Source: RGIG4097 sp045613765 (GTDB lineage: Bacteria; Bacillota; Clostridia; Christensenellales; CAG-917). From it: a stretch of DNA of 64,000 bases. This document shows, one piece after another, positions 24,883 to 33,580 of the stretch. The stretch's first letter is position 1. The number at the start of each line of letters is the position of its first letter. Under the pieces are notes generated by a model, which ran no database searches, was not told the DNA's origin, and saw only the letters and a program-made list of their open reading frames with translations. Location: NCBI GenBank assembly GCA_045613765.1, contig JAZLBO010000014.1:1-64000 (forward strand). Direction: 5' to 3'. The translations under genes and the position numbers were made by a program.

Positions 24883-25740
24883 ATGGAAAAGAAAAAAGGA
24901 AACTGGATTTTTATTGCTGTTTTAGCATCTCCTATTATCATTGCCCTAATAATTGCAGGTGCATATAAATTCTGTCTTGGAAGAGACGAAGTCATAACAT
25001 TGGCAATGACAAGTCTATCGGTGTTTGCAACTATTTTGCTGGGGTATATGGTATTTTTTCAAGCAGAAAATCATAAAAAACGACAAGAAGAAGATGATCG
25101 GATTAAAGAGCAACAAGCTCAAAAGAATAGAGAACTTGACTTAATAATAAAAGCCAATCCTGTTGTCTATTTGTCGGAAATAGGACGCTTTGAATATAGT
25201 GCTGTAATTGCTGGAATAACATTAAATGAAGCAAAGAATAATTTAGTTGATAGTGATTCAAAAGATAAACTGAATTTCTACAATAATCATTTTTCGTTCG
25301 ATCTCTTGTTTGACAATCCTTTTGGGAAAATGTTGGATTACATAACAATCAAAAAGGCCACATTGTCGTGTATACGTGGGCAGTTCTTTGATGATGAGTA
25401 TGAGCAAAAATTCAAGCACTCATTTGAAAATCATAGCGAAAAGCAAGCGATAATTAAAATAGCTCAAAAAGGTCAAAGCATTGCACTATTGCAGCTGTAT
25501 ACTAATCAAATCAAAGAAGACGAGATCGATATTGAGTCGTTGTTGAATGACACTGAACTCAAATGGAGTTTGCTTATTGAATACACGTTATCTAATAGTT
25601 GTGGTGTTTATGTGGATTTTAGTTCTCAAATTAAATTTAGCGTGTGCTCTCCGATAAAAAATGAGTTTGAAACGAATATTCAATGCTGCAATCAAGAGGC
25701 TGTTACTTGGCAGCGCAGCGGTGTCCAAATAAGCAAATAA
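24883..25740 (+). CDS. Membrane-anchored protein of unknown function in the HipA-like island
   Basis: 285 residues if started at the ATG at 24883, which places M-E-K-K-K-G-N directly before the first membrane segment. The frame extends upstream to a TTG at 24811 and neither start has a strong ribosome site, so the start is uncertain. Two hydrophobic segments lie at about residues 8-27 and 37-56, followed by a charged coiled-coil-like stretch rich in Gln, Glu and Lys (about 57-85), then about 200 cytosolic residues without recognised motif. Small membrane proteins of this build accompany several defence systems, but no specific match is claimed. Same strand as and downstream of the HipA-like pair, 26 bases before the next gene. 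Confidence 0.6.
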   Translation: MEKKKGNWIFIAVLASPIIIALIIAGAYKFCLGRDEVITLAMTSLSVFATILLGYMVFFQAENHKKRQEEDDRIKEQQAQKNRELDLIIKANPVVYLSEIGRFEYSAVIAGITLNEAKNNLVDSDSKDKLNFYNNHFSFDLLFDNPFGKMLDYITIKKATLSCIRGQFFDDEYEQKFKHSFENHSEKQAIIKIAQKGQSIALLQLYTNQIKEDEIDIESLLNDTELKWSLLIEYTLSNSCGVYVDFSSQIKFSVCSPIKNEFETNIQCCNQEAVTWQRSGVQISK

Positions 25741-25766
25741 CAATATAGAGGCAAAGGGAGTAATAG

Positions 25767-26987
25767 ATGGAAGTTAAATTATCGGATGATAAAGACAATT
25801 TGTTTGAAAGATTGTTGGATCCCGCTTTTATAGAAAACTTTCGTAAGGCTATTAATTCATCTCCAATCTTTCTTTATGATCCAAAGTATATGTCGCGATA
25901 TAACTTGTCCTGTGCGGTAATTGACAGGATTGAAACGTGTGTTGAAAAACTAAACACATATGGCGATTATCCGGATTCGGAGGAGGATTTTTTAGTTTTT
26001 ATGATGTTTGCCTCGATGGCAACAGAAACTGTTAAAGAGATGTTGGATAAGCTTGGGGTTCGCAAGAAAAAGGAGCCAATATATAATTCGGCAGAAGACT
26101 ATTGCTTTTTTAGTGAGGCATATATTAATTCTCAAATCTATAATCCCGATGCTAAAATTCCGACAGACGACGAGTTCTTTGAATATTTTAGGTCTCTAAG
26201 TTTTGCGCATCCTGCCGAGACGAATCGTCAAAAATTTAAAAGACCAGACGAGGTGCAGTATTCTCCATGGGTTATTGTGAATAGAGATGTTGTGGGATTA
26301 AAAGAATGTAAGCACACTGTAGGTGTTCGCATATATACTTCTTTGAAAAATGACATAATTGATTTAAGGGTGCCCTTTTCAGCGTTAAAAGAGTATGTTC
26401 GCTCAAGATATGAGAGGGTATCCTTGGCAACCACGTGGGCGCTTGAACAAATTAAAAATGTCAAAGTTCAATGGAGCAAAACTAAAATAAGCCGAGAACA
26501 AGCTCCAATAGATATTCTTCGCGAAGTAGACAAAACTCTTGTTGCTCGTTTTGAACATGCCTACTCAGTAAAAGAGGCAATACGTTATTTAGAATGCGAT
26601 TTAACTGATGAATCAAATCAATCGACAGTAGCGAAATATAGAAATGCTATCGTTGAGCAGCTTCCTGCCCTGTGTGATGCCGTTGACAATCTTGACCATG
26701 AGTTGGCTGAAGAACTGTGCTATGAGTTATATAAACGACCTCAAAAGATGCATCCAATGGCAAGTTATCAATTAGAAAAGATATTTTCTTATTTGGGAGA
26801 TAATCATTCGGTCAACGAATCTTCAGATGTTATATATGGATTGCAACAGACAAAATATTTTTCTGAAGGATTCGCTAAAAAATGGGTCAAGATTAATGTC
26901 AATTCTATGAGTCATACAGAAATTCAACTTTTAGTAAGAACAGCATGCTATTTAGAAAGAAAAGAACAAGAGAGTGCTAATGGATAA
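25767..26987 (+). CDS. Unknown protein with a HEPN-like R-x5-H motif
   Basis: A 406-residue soluble protein with AAGGGAG before the ATG. I recognise no named family. The N-terminal ~160 residues are helical, and residues 142-148 read R-S-L-S-F-A-H followed by Pro, which fits the R-x(4-6)-H pattern of HEPN ribonucleases. A beta-rich middle (V-G-V-R-I-Y-T-S-L near 190) and a helical C-terminal half follow. The last 8 bases overlap the start of the next gene, so translation is coupled and the products may form a complex. The HEPN reading is motif-level only. AT-rich codon use sets it apart from the host genes. Possibly defence-related, but not shown. Confidence 0.5.
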   Translation: MEVKLSDDKDNLFERLLDPAFIENFRKAINSSPIFLYDPKYMSRYNLSCAVIDRIETCVEKLNTYGDYPDSEEDFLVFMMFASMATETVKEMLDKLGVRKKKEPIYNSAEDYCFFSEAYINSQIYNPDAKIPTDDEFFEYFRSLSFAHPAETNRQKFKRPDEVQYSPWVIVNRDVVGLKECKHTVGVRIYTSLKNDIIDLRVPFSALKEYVRSRYERVSLATTWALEQIKNVKVQWSKTKISREQAPIDILREVDKTLVARFEHAYSVKEAIRYLECDLTDESNQSTVAKYRNAIVEQLPALCDAVDNLDHELAEELCYELYKRPQKMHPMASYQLEKIFSYLGDNHSVNESSDVIYGLQQTKYFSEGFAKKWVKINVNSMSHTEIQLLVRTACYLERKEQESANG

Positions 26988-28179
26988 CGAAGATAGAAGC
27001 TTAGAAGAACGAAAAAAAGTATTTGAAATTATAATTAAAGGGCATACATATAAATTGCCGCATATCTTATTTGTCGGTATTTATGATAGCTATCGATTTA
27101 TAGAAGATATACCAGACTTAACCTACAAAGAGAAATTCTTACGATGGCTCATAGATAATGGTAGTAGTGATGATGATTTTGTCCCAAGCGTAGAAGAACT
27201 GTCCGCAATTGATGATATTGAATTTCAAAAGTATATCGAATCATTTATAGCTGAGAACGATTTTTTGAGAGAAAAATATAACGAAAGTTTCATGGCTGAT
27301 AATTATGAAAGATTTTGGTGTGCAATAGAGCCTTCGTTGGTGGCGAGCTTGAGTATGAGATTATCCGAATTGGGAGAAGTCGCAAACAAGCCAAAACGAC
27401 AGTTTATAGATGATTCCTTGTCCGCGATATCTCGGTTAGGCAAAGCGATGTTGTCCAGTATTAAAGAAGTGTTAAGTGGCTTTGATTATAGTGCGTTACT
27501 AAAGAATATTACAGATAGTCTGTTCTCGGTTTCAAATTATTTATCCGACATAGTAAAATCAATACATATCCCTACCATTTCGGAAGAAAGGAAAAGGGAA
27601 TTGGAACGCAGTTATAAGAAATGGGGCGAATATGGCTGGACAATAAACCCGTTTGCTGATGATTGTATGTTTGACGCAACTCCTCAAAACCTACAGGAAG
27701 CTGACAAAATTGCATTGCAATATTGCGACACCAAAGCTATGGATGATTTGTTTGGAATGATATTGCAAAGGTGCAAAAGAAAGAACGACTTAGAAGAAGC
27801 TATTGCGTGTTACAAGAACAAACATTATAAAGCATCCGCTATGATTCTGTTCTCGTTGATAGATTCCATCTTGATAAGAAAACAGGGAAAATCAACACAT
27901 CTTAAAACTGGATTTGGCGCAATTCTTTTGTATAAGCAAGATTTTGAGGAATCGCACGATTTAACTAAAAAGTTGTTCACGTCGCTTAACAAGATTAATT
28001 TATTTAAGTGCATGTTCGTTTTATTTGATGACACATCTAACTTTACAAAAGAGTGTCCTTTGGTAAACCGTAATTATTTAGATCATGGAATGACCAGCAA
28101 AAGAGTGCGTAAAAAGGACTGCATAAAGTTATACTTGCTGTTGTTTAATCTAATTAATTTCATTAATAACCATGATTGA
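26980..28179 (+). CDS. Unknown protein with a C-terminal HEPN-like motif
   Basis: A 399-residue protein. I chose the ATG at 26980, which overlaps the end of the previous gene (ATGGATAA); a GTG two codons earlier is possible. The first ~200 residues are helical and acidic with no recognised motif. Residues about 275-395 form a compact helical domain: C-Y-K-N-K-H-Y-K-A-S-A-M-I-L-F-S-L-I-D, then N-R364-N-Y-L-D-H369-G, an R-x4-H pattern followed by Gly as in many HEPN domains annotated near DUF4209-like and abortive-infection proteins. The tail is hydrophobic (L-Y-L-L-L-F-N-L-I). An RNase toxin role is an inference. It is the last gene of the island; the displaced terminator hairpin follows at 28291. 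Confidence 0.5.
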   Translation: MDNEDRSLEERKKVFEIIIKGHTYKLPHILFVGIYDSYRFIEDIPDLTYKEKFLRWLIDNGSSDDDFVPSVEELSAIDDIEFQKYIESFIAENDFLREKYNESFMADNYERFWCAIEPSLVASLSMRLSELGEVANKPKRQFIDDSLSAISRLGKAMLSSIKEVLSGFDYSALLKNITDSLFSVSNYLSDIVKSIHIPTISEERKRELERSYKKWGEYGWTINPFADDCMFDATPQNLQEADKIALQYCDTKAMDDLFGMILQRCKRKNDLEEAIACYKNKHYKASAMILFSLIDSILIRKQGKSTHLKTGFGAILLYKQDFEESHDLTKKLFTSLNKINLFKCMFVLFDDTSNFTKECPLVNRNYLDHGMTSKRVRKKDCIKLYLLLFNLINFINNHD

Positions 28180-28268
28180 TTAGTTTAAGAGAATAGAAGA
28201 TTTTGCAAAATATAGCGCTGGTCGATAAAGTAATATACTATGTATATTAAAGTTGAATCGTTTAGCGC

Positions 28269-28286
28269 TTCGAATCTTACGCCAAG
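28269..28286 (+). repeat. Candidate right attachment remnant of tRNA-Arg
   Basis: TTCGAATCTTACGCCAAG reproduces both flanks of the tRNA-Arg 3' end (TTCGAATC and TACGCCAAG at 21735-21742 and 21751-21759) with the 8 bases between them replaced by one T. A terminator follows within 10 bases, where the tRNA's own terminator would be expected. Confidence 0.4.
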
Positions 28287-28290
28287 AGAA

Positions 28291-28319
28291 ACTCCAAACG
28301 AGCAGTTTGGAGTTTTTTT
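28291..28319 (+). terminator. Terminator hairpin, repeat-family copy 1
   Basis: ACTCCAAAC-GAGCA-GTTTGGAGTTTTTTT. It ends the island operon on the plus strand and may be the displaced native terminator of tRNA-Arg. Relatives occur at 28584-28613 and 43093-43120. Confidence 0.75.
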
Positions 28320-28439
28320 ATATTATGCCGTAGAAAGATTCGAACAGTTGCATTGATATGCAACACACAACTCTGTTGTGTTTCCCTGACCTTGGTCAGG
28401 CTGCACGCTCGTCTAACGTGTGCAAGCCCACACGCCTCG
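28291..28439. repeat. Multi-hairpin repeat unit 1
   Basis: Terminator hairpin followed by GTTGCAT-TGAT-ATGCAAC, CACAAC-TCT-GTTGTG and CCTGACC-TT-GGTCAGG, then CTGCACGCTCGTCTAA. Strongly similar to 28584-28737. Short open frames here on the minus strand are not conserved in length or frame between the units, so the unit is non-coding. Confidence 0.6.
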
Positions 28440-28446
28440 CTGATGA

Positions 28447-28460
28447 CGAATCCCTTATGC
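28447..28460 (+). repeat. 14-bp exact match to the tRNA-Arg 3' part
   Basis: CGAATCCCTTATGC is identical to 21737-21750 inside tRNA-Arg. It is the segment missing from the remnant at 28269-28286. Confidence 0.4.
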
Positions 28461-28583
28461 ATATGGCAAGAGGAGTGGTGCAAGCAGAGGACGGAAAGTA
28501 GGAATAGGGGGCACAGAATGTAACTGCTTGAAAAACACGTAGCGCAGACATCAAAGCACTTGTAGTGCAAGACGCCATGAAAG

Positions 28584-28613
28584 ACTCCAAACGAACTCGT
28601 TTGGAGTTTTTTT
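28584..28613 (+). terminator. Terminator hairpin, repeat-family copy 2
   Basis: ACTCCAAACGA-AC-TCGTTTGGAGTTTTTTT with no gene immediately upstream. It belongs to the second multi-hairpin unit. Confidence 0.6.
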
Positions 28614-28737
28614 ACGCCGTGACAAGGCTTTGAATAGGTTGCATTGATATGCAACCTCACAACAAAGTTGTGTTTCCCTGACATTGATCAGGCTGCACGC
28701 TCGTCTAATTGGATTAAGCTCCCTCGCATAGCTGACA
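28584..28737. repeat. Multi-hairpin repeat unit 2
   Basis: Second direct copy of 28291-28439. The stems GTTGCAT/ATGCAAC and CACAAC/GTTGTG are kept, while the latter's loop changes from TCT to AAA. The shared CTGCACGCTCGTCTAA follows. Together with unit 1 it fills most of the first half of the gene-free stretch 28180-29310. Confidence 0.6.
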
Positions 28738-28739
28738 AA

Positions 28740-29230
28740 CAAATTAATTATACTGTACCATAAAATTAAATTAAAAGCACTAAATAGACTGTGAAGGGTT
28801 TTGGTTTAAATTATTTTGTTAAGCAAAATTGGAATATTCAATTTAAGGGAATTATTGGGTTGAGTCATTAAATGTGCAAGTTTTTGTGGTTGTTTTGGTG
28901 TCTGAGTGTGCCCAAACAGTTGATGAGTTTTTATTGCTGAATTTTGGTGAAATCAGTGCAAAATATTGTGAAAAATTGGAAAAACAGGAAAGGTGCAGAT
29001 AGAATAATGAATATTGCAAAAAATGCGAATAAAATTAAGAAAAAATGCGAAATTTGCAACAATTTTTTAACCGCTATTCTAACGGTGTTAAATTTTGCCA
29101 AATCAACACAAAAGAGCAAGTGTTGAAAAATTGTAAAACTTTGACGAAAGAAAAAATATTTTGGAAAATACCCAATTAGATTACTTGTTTTTCTGGGCAA
29201 AAAATTATTTTTATTAAATTTGTAAATTTT
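28740..29230. other. AT-rich gene-free stretch
   Basis: I see no credible gene, RNA or repeat here. Short open frames lack ribosome sites and coding character. The malQ promoter begins at 29235. Confidence 0.5.
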
Positions 29231-29234
29231 GATA

Positions 29235-29264
29235 TTGACACAAATATGCCAATTCTGCTAAAAT
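29235..29264 (+). promoter_or_regulatory. Promoter of malQ
   Basis: TTGACA (29235-29240), 18-base spacer, TAAAAT (29259-29264), 47 bases before the start codon. Confidence 0.65.
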
Positions 29265-29310
29265 ATCTTTGCTAAAAATAAATATGACAAAATGATGACG
29301 CGGAGCGGAT

Positions 29311-30819
29311 ATGAACTATCATACAAAAAACTTTGGCTTCACTCACAAAAGCGGTATATTGCTGCCTATTAGTGCACTTCCAAGCAGGTTTGGAATTGGA
29401 TCATTTGGAAAAGCTGCTTTTGACTTTGCTGATTTCCTTGTTGACACGAAAACGAAGTGTTGGCAAGTGCTTCCTTTGAATCCGACGTCATATGGCGACA
29501 GCCCTTATCAATCACCTGCGTCTGTTGCAGGAAATCCCTATTTTATTGACCTTGAAATTTTGCAGGGGAAAGGTCTTCTCACACGCAAAGAACTTAATGA
29601 AAACAAGCATGACACCAAACGTATTGATTATGGTTGGTTGTTTTGTCATAGATACGATGTTCTTGGCAAGGCATATTCAAGATTTTTGAAGAAGGGTGGT
29701 GAAACGCAAGAGGAGTATAAAGCATTTCTCCGCAAAAATAAAAGCTGGCTTGAAGATTACTCATTGTTTATGTCCCTCAAAAACCATTATGGTTATTGTG
29801 CGTGGACATGTTGGGCAGACGAACATAAAGACGTTAAGAAGGCACGCAAGCATGCAAATGAATTTGCCGATCAATGCGGTTTTTGGAAGTGGGTGCAATT
29901 TGAGTTCAATGCACAATGGCAAGCATTGCGTGAATACTGCCACAAAAAGGGTCTTGTGATCATTGGAGATATGCCAATTTACGTTGCACACGATAGTATG
30001 GACGTATGGCAAGCACCGGATCAATTCCTTCTTGATGAAAACTATAATCCTACGGTTGTTGCCGGATGTCCTCCTGATGGATTTTCACCCGATGGTCAAC
30101 TTTGGGGCAATCCTATCTACAACTGGAAGTTGATGAAAGAAGACGGATTCAAATGGTGGAAAAATCGTGTCAAGGCAAGTTTCCAGCTGTATGACGTTCT
30201 TCGTATAGATCATTTTAGAGGTTTTGCAGGATACTATACTATACCTTATGGTGAAAGCACCGCAAGAAATGGTTGGTGGGAGAGTGCACCCGGCATTGAG
30301 CTGTTTGATGCAGTCAACACCGCATTTCCCAAAGCAAAAATAATTGCAGAGGACTTGGGCTTTATCACAGAGGACGTAAGAGAATTGCTTGCTCACACAG
30401 AATTCCCCGGAATGAAGATATTGCAGTTTGCATTCTTTGATGACAACAGCGAGTATTTGCCTCGTTGTTATGCCACAAACAACTGTGTGGTTTACACGGG
30501 CTCTCATGATGCAGATTGCACAAAAACCTGGGTGAAGGGTCTTGATCCCACAACAAAAAAACGCTTCAAAATGGAATGTCCTCGCAAAAAAGGTCAATCA
30601 CGAGTTTACGATATGATTGAGCTTGCATTGTCAAGCGATGCAAATCTAGCAGTTGTGCCCATTCAAGACTATCTTGAACTCACCAATGAAGAGGGCAGAA
30701 TGAACACACCGTCAGTGGCGGACGGCAACTGGAACTATCGTCTTAGTTCTAGATATAACACAGCCACTTTGGTGAAGAAAGTGAGAGATCTCGCAATCCG
30801 CACTAAGCGTGCCAAATAA
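29311..30819 (+). CDS. malQ: 4-alpha-glucanotransferase (amylomaltase)
   Basis: A 502-residue GH77 enzyme, the usual length for bacterial MalQ. It moves alpha-1,4-glucan segments between maltodextrins and releases glucose, acting in the cytosol on imported maltodextrins. The N-terminus S-G-I-L-L-P-I-S-A-L-P-S and W-Q-V-L-P-L-N-P-T are signature. The catalytic residues are nucleophile Asp300 (R-I-D-H-F-R-G-F), acid/base Glu347 (I-I-A-E-D-L-G) and Asp400 in G-S-H-D-A-D-C, where most relatives read G-T-H-D-N-D. There is no signal peptide. GGAG precedes the ATG. It is the first gene of the starch locus; the pullulanase gene begins 14 bases after its stop. Confidence 0.95.
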   Translation: MNYHTKNFGFTHKSGILLPISALPSRFGIGSFGKAAFDFADFLVDTKTKCWQVLPLNPTSYGDSPYQSPASVAGNPYFIDLEILQGKGLLTRKELNENKHDTKRIDYGWLFCHRYDVLGKAYSRFLKKGGETQEEYKAFLRKNKSWLEDYSLFMSLKNHYGYCAWTCWADEHKDVKKARKHANEFADQCGFWKWVQFEFNAQWQALREYCHKKGLVIIGDMPIYVAHDSMDVWQAPDQFLLDENYNPTVVAGCPPDGFSPDGQLWGNPIYNWKLMKEDGFKWWKNRVKASFQLYDVLRIDHFRGFAGYYTIPYGESTARNGWWESAPGIELFDAVNTAFPKAKIIAEDLGFITEDVRELLAHTEFPGMKILQFAFFDDNSEYLPRCYATNNCVVYTGSHDADCTKTWVKGLDPTTKKRFKMECPRKKGQSRVYDMIELALSSDANLAVVPIQDYLELTNEEGRMNTPSVADGNWNYRLSSRYNTATLVKKVRDLAIRTKRAK

Positions 30820-30833
30820 AAAGAGGTGAAATT

Positions 30834-33509
30834 ATGAAAAGAAATAAAATAACCTTAACATTGTTGATTATACTTGCACTGGTTATGTGCGTTACCTTTG
30901 TTGCGTGCAATCCCACAGAGAATCCCGACACGCCTCCCGCAGACGATGGTGGAAATGGCAGTGGCAATGGCGGATGGCAAGTGCCTGAGGGCGAGTATAC
31001 CATAGCCAAGGAAGATGGACACAATCAACTCACCTTCTATTGGTCACATCCTGGTGTCATTGAAAACTGTGATATTTGGATGTGGTGGGATGGCAAGGAG
31101 GGCAGTGGCTACGAAATGCATCTTTGTGATTATGGTGCAAAAGTGGTGGTTAATGTGCCAAAAAACATCACAGAAGTAGGGTTTATTGTCAGAACAGGCT
31201 GTTCAGACCCTGGCGGTTCATCTTGGGGCGAAGCAACAAAAGATGGCACAAGCGAAGATAGATTTGCCGCCATTGAGGGTGAAGAAACATTCATTTGGCT
31301 CAAAAGTGGCGACCCTAATCAGTATACAAGCAACGACGGAGGTCAAACATTGACACAAATCAGAAAATTCACCCTTGCTGGAATGATTGACTTCCACAAG
31401 ATTCAATATAACGTTTCACCCAAAGTGGCACTCACAAGCTATAAGCAAGTGAAGGTTTATGAAGGTGAAAAGGAACTTACAATCCTTGACGTAACCAATT
31501 TTGGCAATGCAGTGCAAACAGCAATCATCGAAGTTGAAGAAACCTTGGACATTTCCAAAAATTATCGTGTTGTCATTGAGGGATATGGTGAAAAACCCGT
31601 TGTACCCACCAAAATTTTCGACAGCGAATATTTCGTTGAAAACTACACTTACGATGGAAACGATCTTGGTGCAGTGATAAATGGCGACAACACAACCTTC
31701 AAGGTCTGGGCTCCTACTGCATCAAAGGTTATGCTCAATCTTTTTGAAGCAGGCAATGGCGTTGATGCATACAAGACGGTCGACATGGTCAAGGGTGAGA
31801 AGGGCGTCTGGTCATACACAGAAAAATGTGGACACGGAACATACTACACATATACTGTCACTACATCAGTCGGCACACAAGAAGCAGTTGACCCTTATGC
31901 AAAAGCAACAGGTGTCAATGGCAATCGTGGTATGGTTGTTGATCTTTCAAAGACAAATCCCACCGCATGGAAGCAGGACAACTTCTCAACAGGCATTGAT
32001 AGTTACAGCGATGCAATCGTGTGGGAAGTCCATGTGAGAGATTTCTCAAACAAAATCCAATCATCACAATACAAAGGCAAATATCTTGCGTTTACAGAAC
32101 GAGGTCTTGTCAACGAGTTCGGTCAACCTGTTGGCATCGATTATCTTGTGGAATTGGGCATTACACATGTGCATTTGCTTCCCGTCTATGACTACGCAAC
32201 AGTTGACGAGGCAAATCCTGACAGTGGCTTCAATTGGGGGTATGACCCTAAAAACTACAATGTCCCAGAAGGCAGTTATTCAACAAATCCCTTTGATGGT
32301 GCAGTGAGAATCCTTGAATATAAGCAAATGGTTCAAGCTCTTCACGAGGCAGGCATTGGTGTCATCATGGACGTTGTCTACAACCACACCTATGATGCAA
32401 ACAGCTCATTCAACAAAATCGTGCCCTATTATTACTATCGCTACACCGCAACAGGTGCAAACTCATCTGCATCAGGCTGTGGCAATGATACGGCATCAGA
32501 AAGATATATGTTTGGCAAGTTTATGGTTGATTCAGTCACATACTGGATGGATGAATATGACCTTGACGGATTCCGCTTTGATCTTATGGGACTCCACGAT
32601 CTTGCAACTATGCAAGCAGTTGAAAGTGCAGTGCACAATATTGATCCCCAAGCACTCATTTACGGTGAAGGCTGGACAATGGGCTCAACAATCAACGGAT
32701 CTGCCCAAGCAAACCAAACACAAATTTCAAAAATCACCGCGACAAACAACGCAATTGGCACAATCGCAGTGTTCAACGATGCAATCCGTGATGGATTGAA
32801 GGGCAGTGTATTCACCAACACAAGCAAGGGCTATATCAGTGGTGCGGGTGCAGGAACTCTCAACAACGTTCTATTTGGTATGCGTGGTGGCACAGGCGTA
32901 GGACCGGGTTGGACAGTGAAGAATTCAATGGTTGTCAATTATATGTCCGCACACGACAATAATACTCTTTGGGACAAGCTTGAATTGTCAAATGGAAGCG
33001 ATTCTGTTGAAAAGCGTCTTGCAATGAACAGACTTGGTGCAACAATGCTTCTCACTTCAAAGGGCATGGTATTCTTCCAAGCGGGGGAAGAAATGTTGCG
33101 CACGAAGGATGGCGATGAAAATAGTTATAAGTCAAGCGATGCAATCAACAACATTGACTGGTCGGTGTTGAAGACAGATAGTATGCAATATGACATGATG
33201 AATTACTATAAAGGTCTTATTGCAATGAGAAAGACTTATTCAATATTTACAACCACCAATACGGCAATGTACTCAAATGAAATCGGCAAGAAGCAAGGAG
33301 AAGTGGCAATCACCTTTGACAACCATGTCGGTGGCAAAGCAACAATCCTTGCCAACCCCACAGGGGAAGCAATCACATATACGCTTACAGGCACTTGGTA
33401 TATGCTTGCAGACGGCAGTGTGGTTATGGTTGAATCCCCCAGAGAAACAACAGGCGAAATTACAATCCCCGCATATAGTGCAGTGGTGCTTGTCAATTAT
33501 CTTGCATAG
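30834..33509 (+). CDS. pulA: Type I pullulanase lipoprotein (GH13)
   Basis: An 891-residue surface enzyme. Lipoprotein signal with lipobox F-V-A-C, Cys25, then a Pro/Gly-rich linker. Residues about 50-150 look like a CBM41/PUD starch-binding domain (Y-W-S-H-P, I-W-M-W-W-D-G). About 185-260 resembles a pullulanase-associated beta domain, and about 275-370 a CBM48 (F-K-V-W-A-P-T-A). The GH13 catalytic barrel follows: D-V-V-Y-N-H-T-Y, nucleophile Asp583 in G-F-R-F-D, acid/base Glu612 in Y-G-E-G-W and S-A-H-D-N. It hydrolyses alpha-1,6 branch links of starch, glycogen or pullulan at the cell surface. GAGGTGA precedes the ATG. It lies in an operon with malQ. Confidence 0.93.
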   Translation: MKRNKITLTLLIILALVMCVTFVACNPTENPDTPPADDGGNGSGNGGWQVPEGEYTIAKEDGHNQLTFYWSHPGVIENCDIWMWWDGKEGSGYEMHLCDYGAKVVVNVPKNITEVGFIVRTGCSDPGGSSWGEATKDGTSEDRFAAIEGEETFIWLKSGDPNQYTSNDGGQTLTQIRKFTLAGMIDFHKIQYNVSPKVALTSYKQVKVYEGEKELTILDVTNFGNAVQTAIIEVEETLDISKNYRVVIEGYGEKPVVPTKIFDSEYFVENYTYDGNDLGAVINGDNTTFKVWAPTASKVMLNLFEAGNGVDAYKTVDMVKGEKGVWSYTEKCGHGTYYTYTVTTSVGTQEAVDPYAKATGVNGNRGMVVDLSKTNPTAWKQDNFSTGIDSYSDAIVWEVHVRDFSNKIQSSQYKGKYLAFTERGLVNEFGQPVGIDYLVELGITHVHLLPVYDYATVDEANPDSGFNWGYDPKNYNVPEGSYSTNPFDGAVRILEYKQMVQALHEAGIGVIMDVVYNHTYDANSSFNKIVPYYYYRYTATGANSSASGCGNDTASERYMFGKFMVDSVTYWMDEYDLDGFRFDLMGLHDLATMQAVESAVHNIDPQALIYGEGWTMGSTINGSAQANQTQISKITATNNAIGTIAVFNDAIRDGLKGSVFTNTSKGYISGAGAGTLNNVLFGMRGGTGVGPGWTVKNSMVVNYMSAHDNNTLWDKLELSNGSDSVEKRLAMNRLGATMLLTSKGMVFFQAGEEMLRTKDGDENSYKSSDAINNIDWSVLKTDSMQYDMMNYYKGLIAMRKTYSIFTTTNTAMYSNEIGKKQGEVAITFDNHVGGKATILANPTGEAITYTLTGTWYMLADGSVVMVESPRETTGEITIPAYSAVVLVNYLA

Positions 33510-33544
33510 TCGATTTTGAAGTGGTATACAGGTGTCAAAGATGA

Positions 33545-33560
33545 ATATTGATACCAATAT
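33545..33560. promoter_or_regulatory. Palindrome over the first promoter of the transport genes
   Basis: ATATTG-ATAC-CAATAT overlaps the -35 box of the promoter at 33548-33576. It is well placed for a repressor that controls the starch transport genes, but it does not match the usual LacI/MalR operator. Confidence 0.4.
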
Positions 33561-33576
33561 CACATGGTGATATAAT
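33548..33576 (+). promoter_or_regulatory. First promoter of the starch-binding/transport genes
   Basis: TTGATA (33548-33553), 17-base spacer, TATAAT (33571-33576). Confidence 0.6.
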
Positions 33577-33580
33577 GTAT

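Noticed and set aside
21758..28290. Integrase or prophage in the tRNA-Arg island
   Set aside because: No tyrosine or serine recombinase, and no phage structural or replication gene, is seen; only an IS3 transposase.
28277..28742. Minus-strand open frames of 135 and 63 codons with partly similar translations
   Set aside because: They translate the multi-hairpin repeats; frame and length are not kept between the two units, so the similarity is at DNA level.
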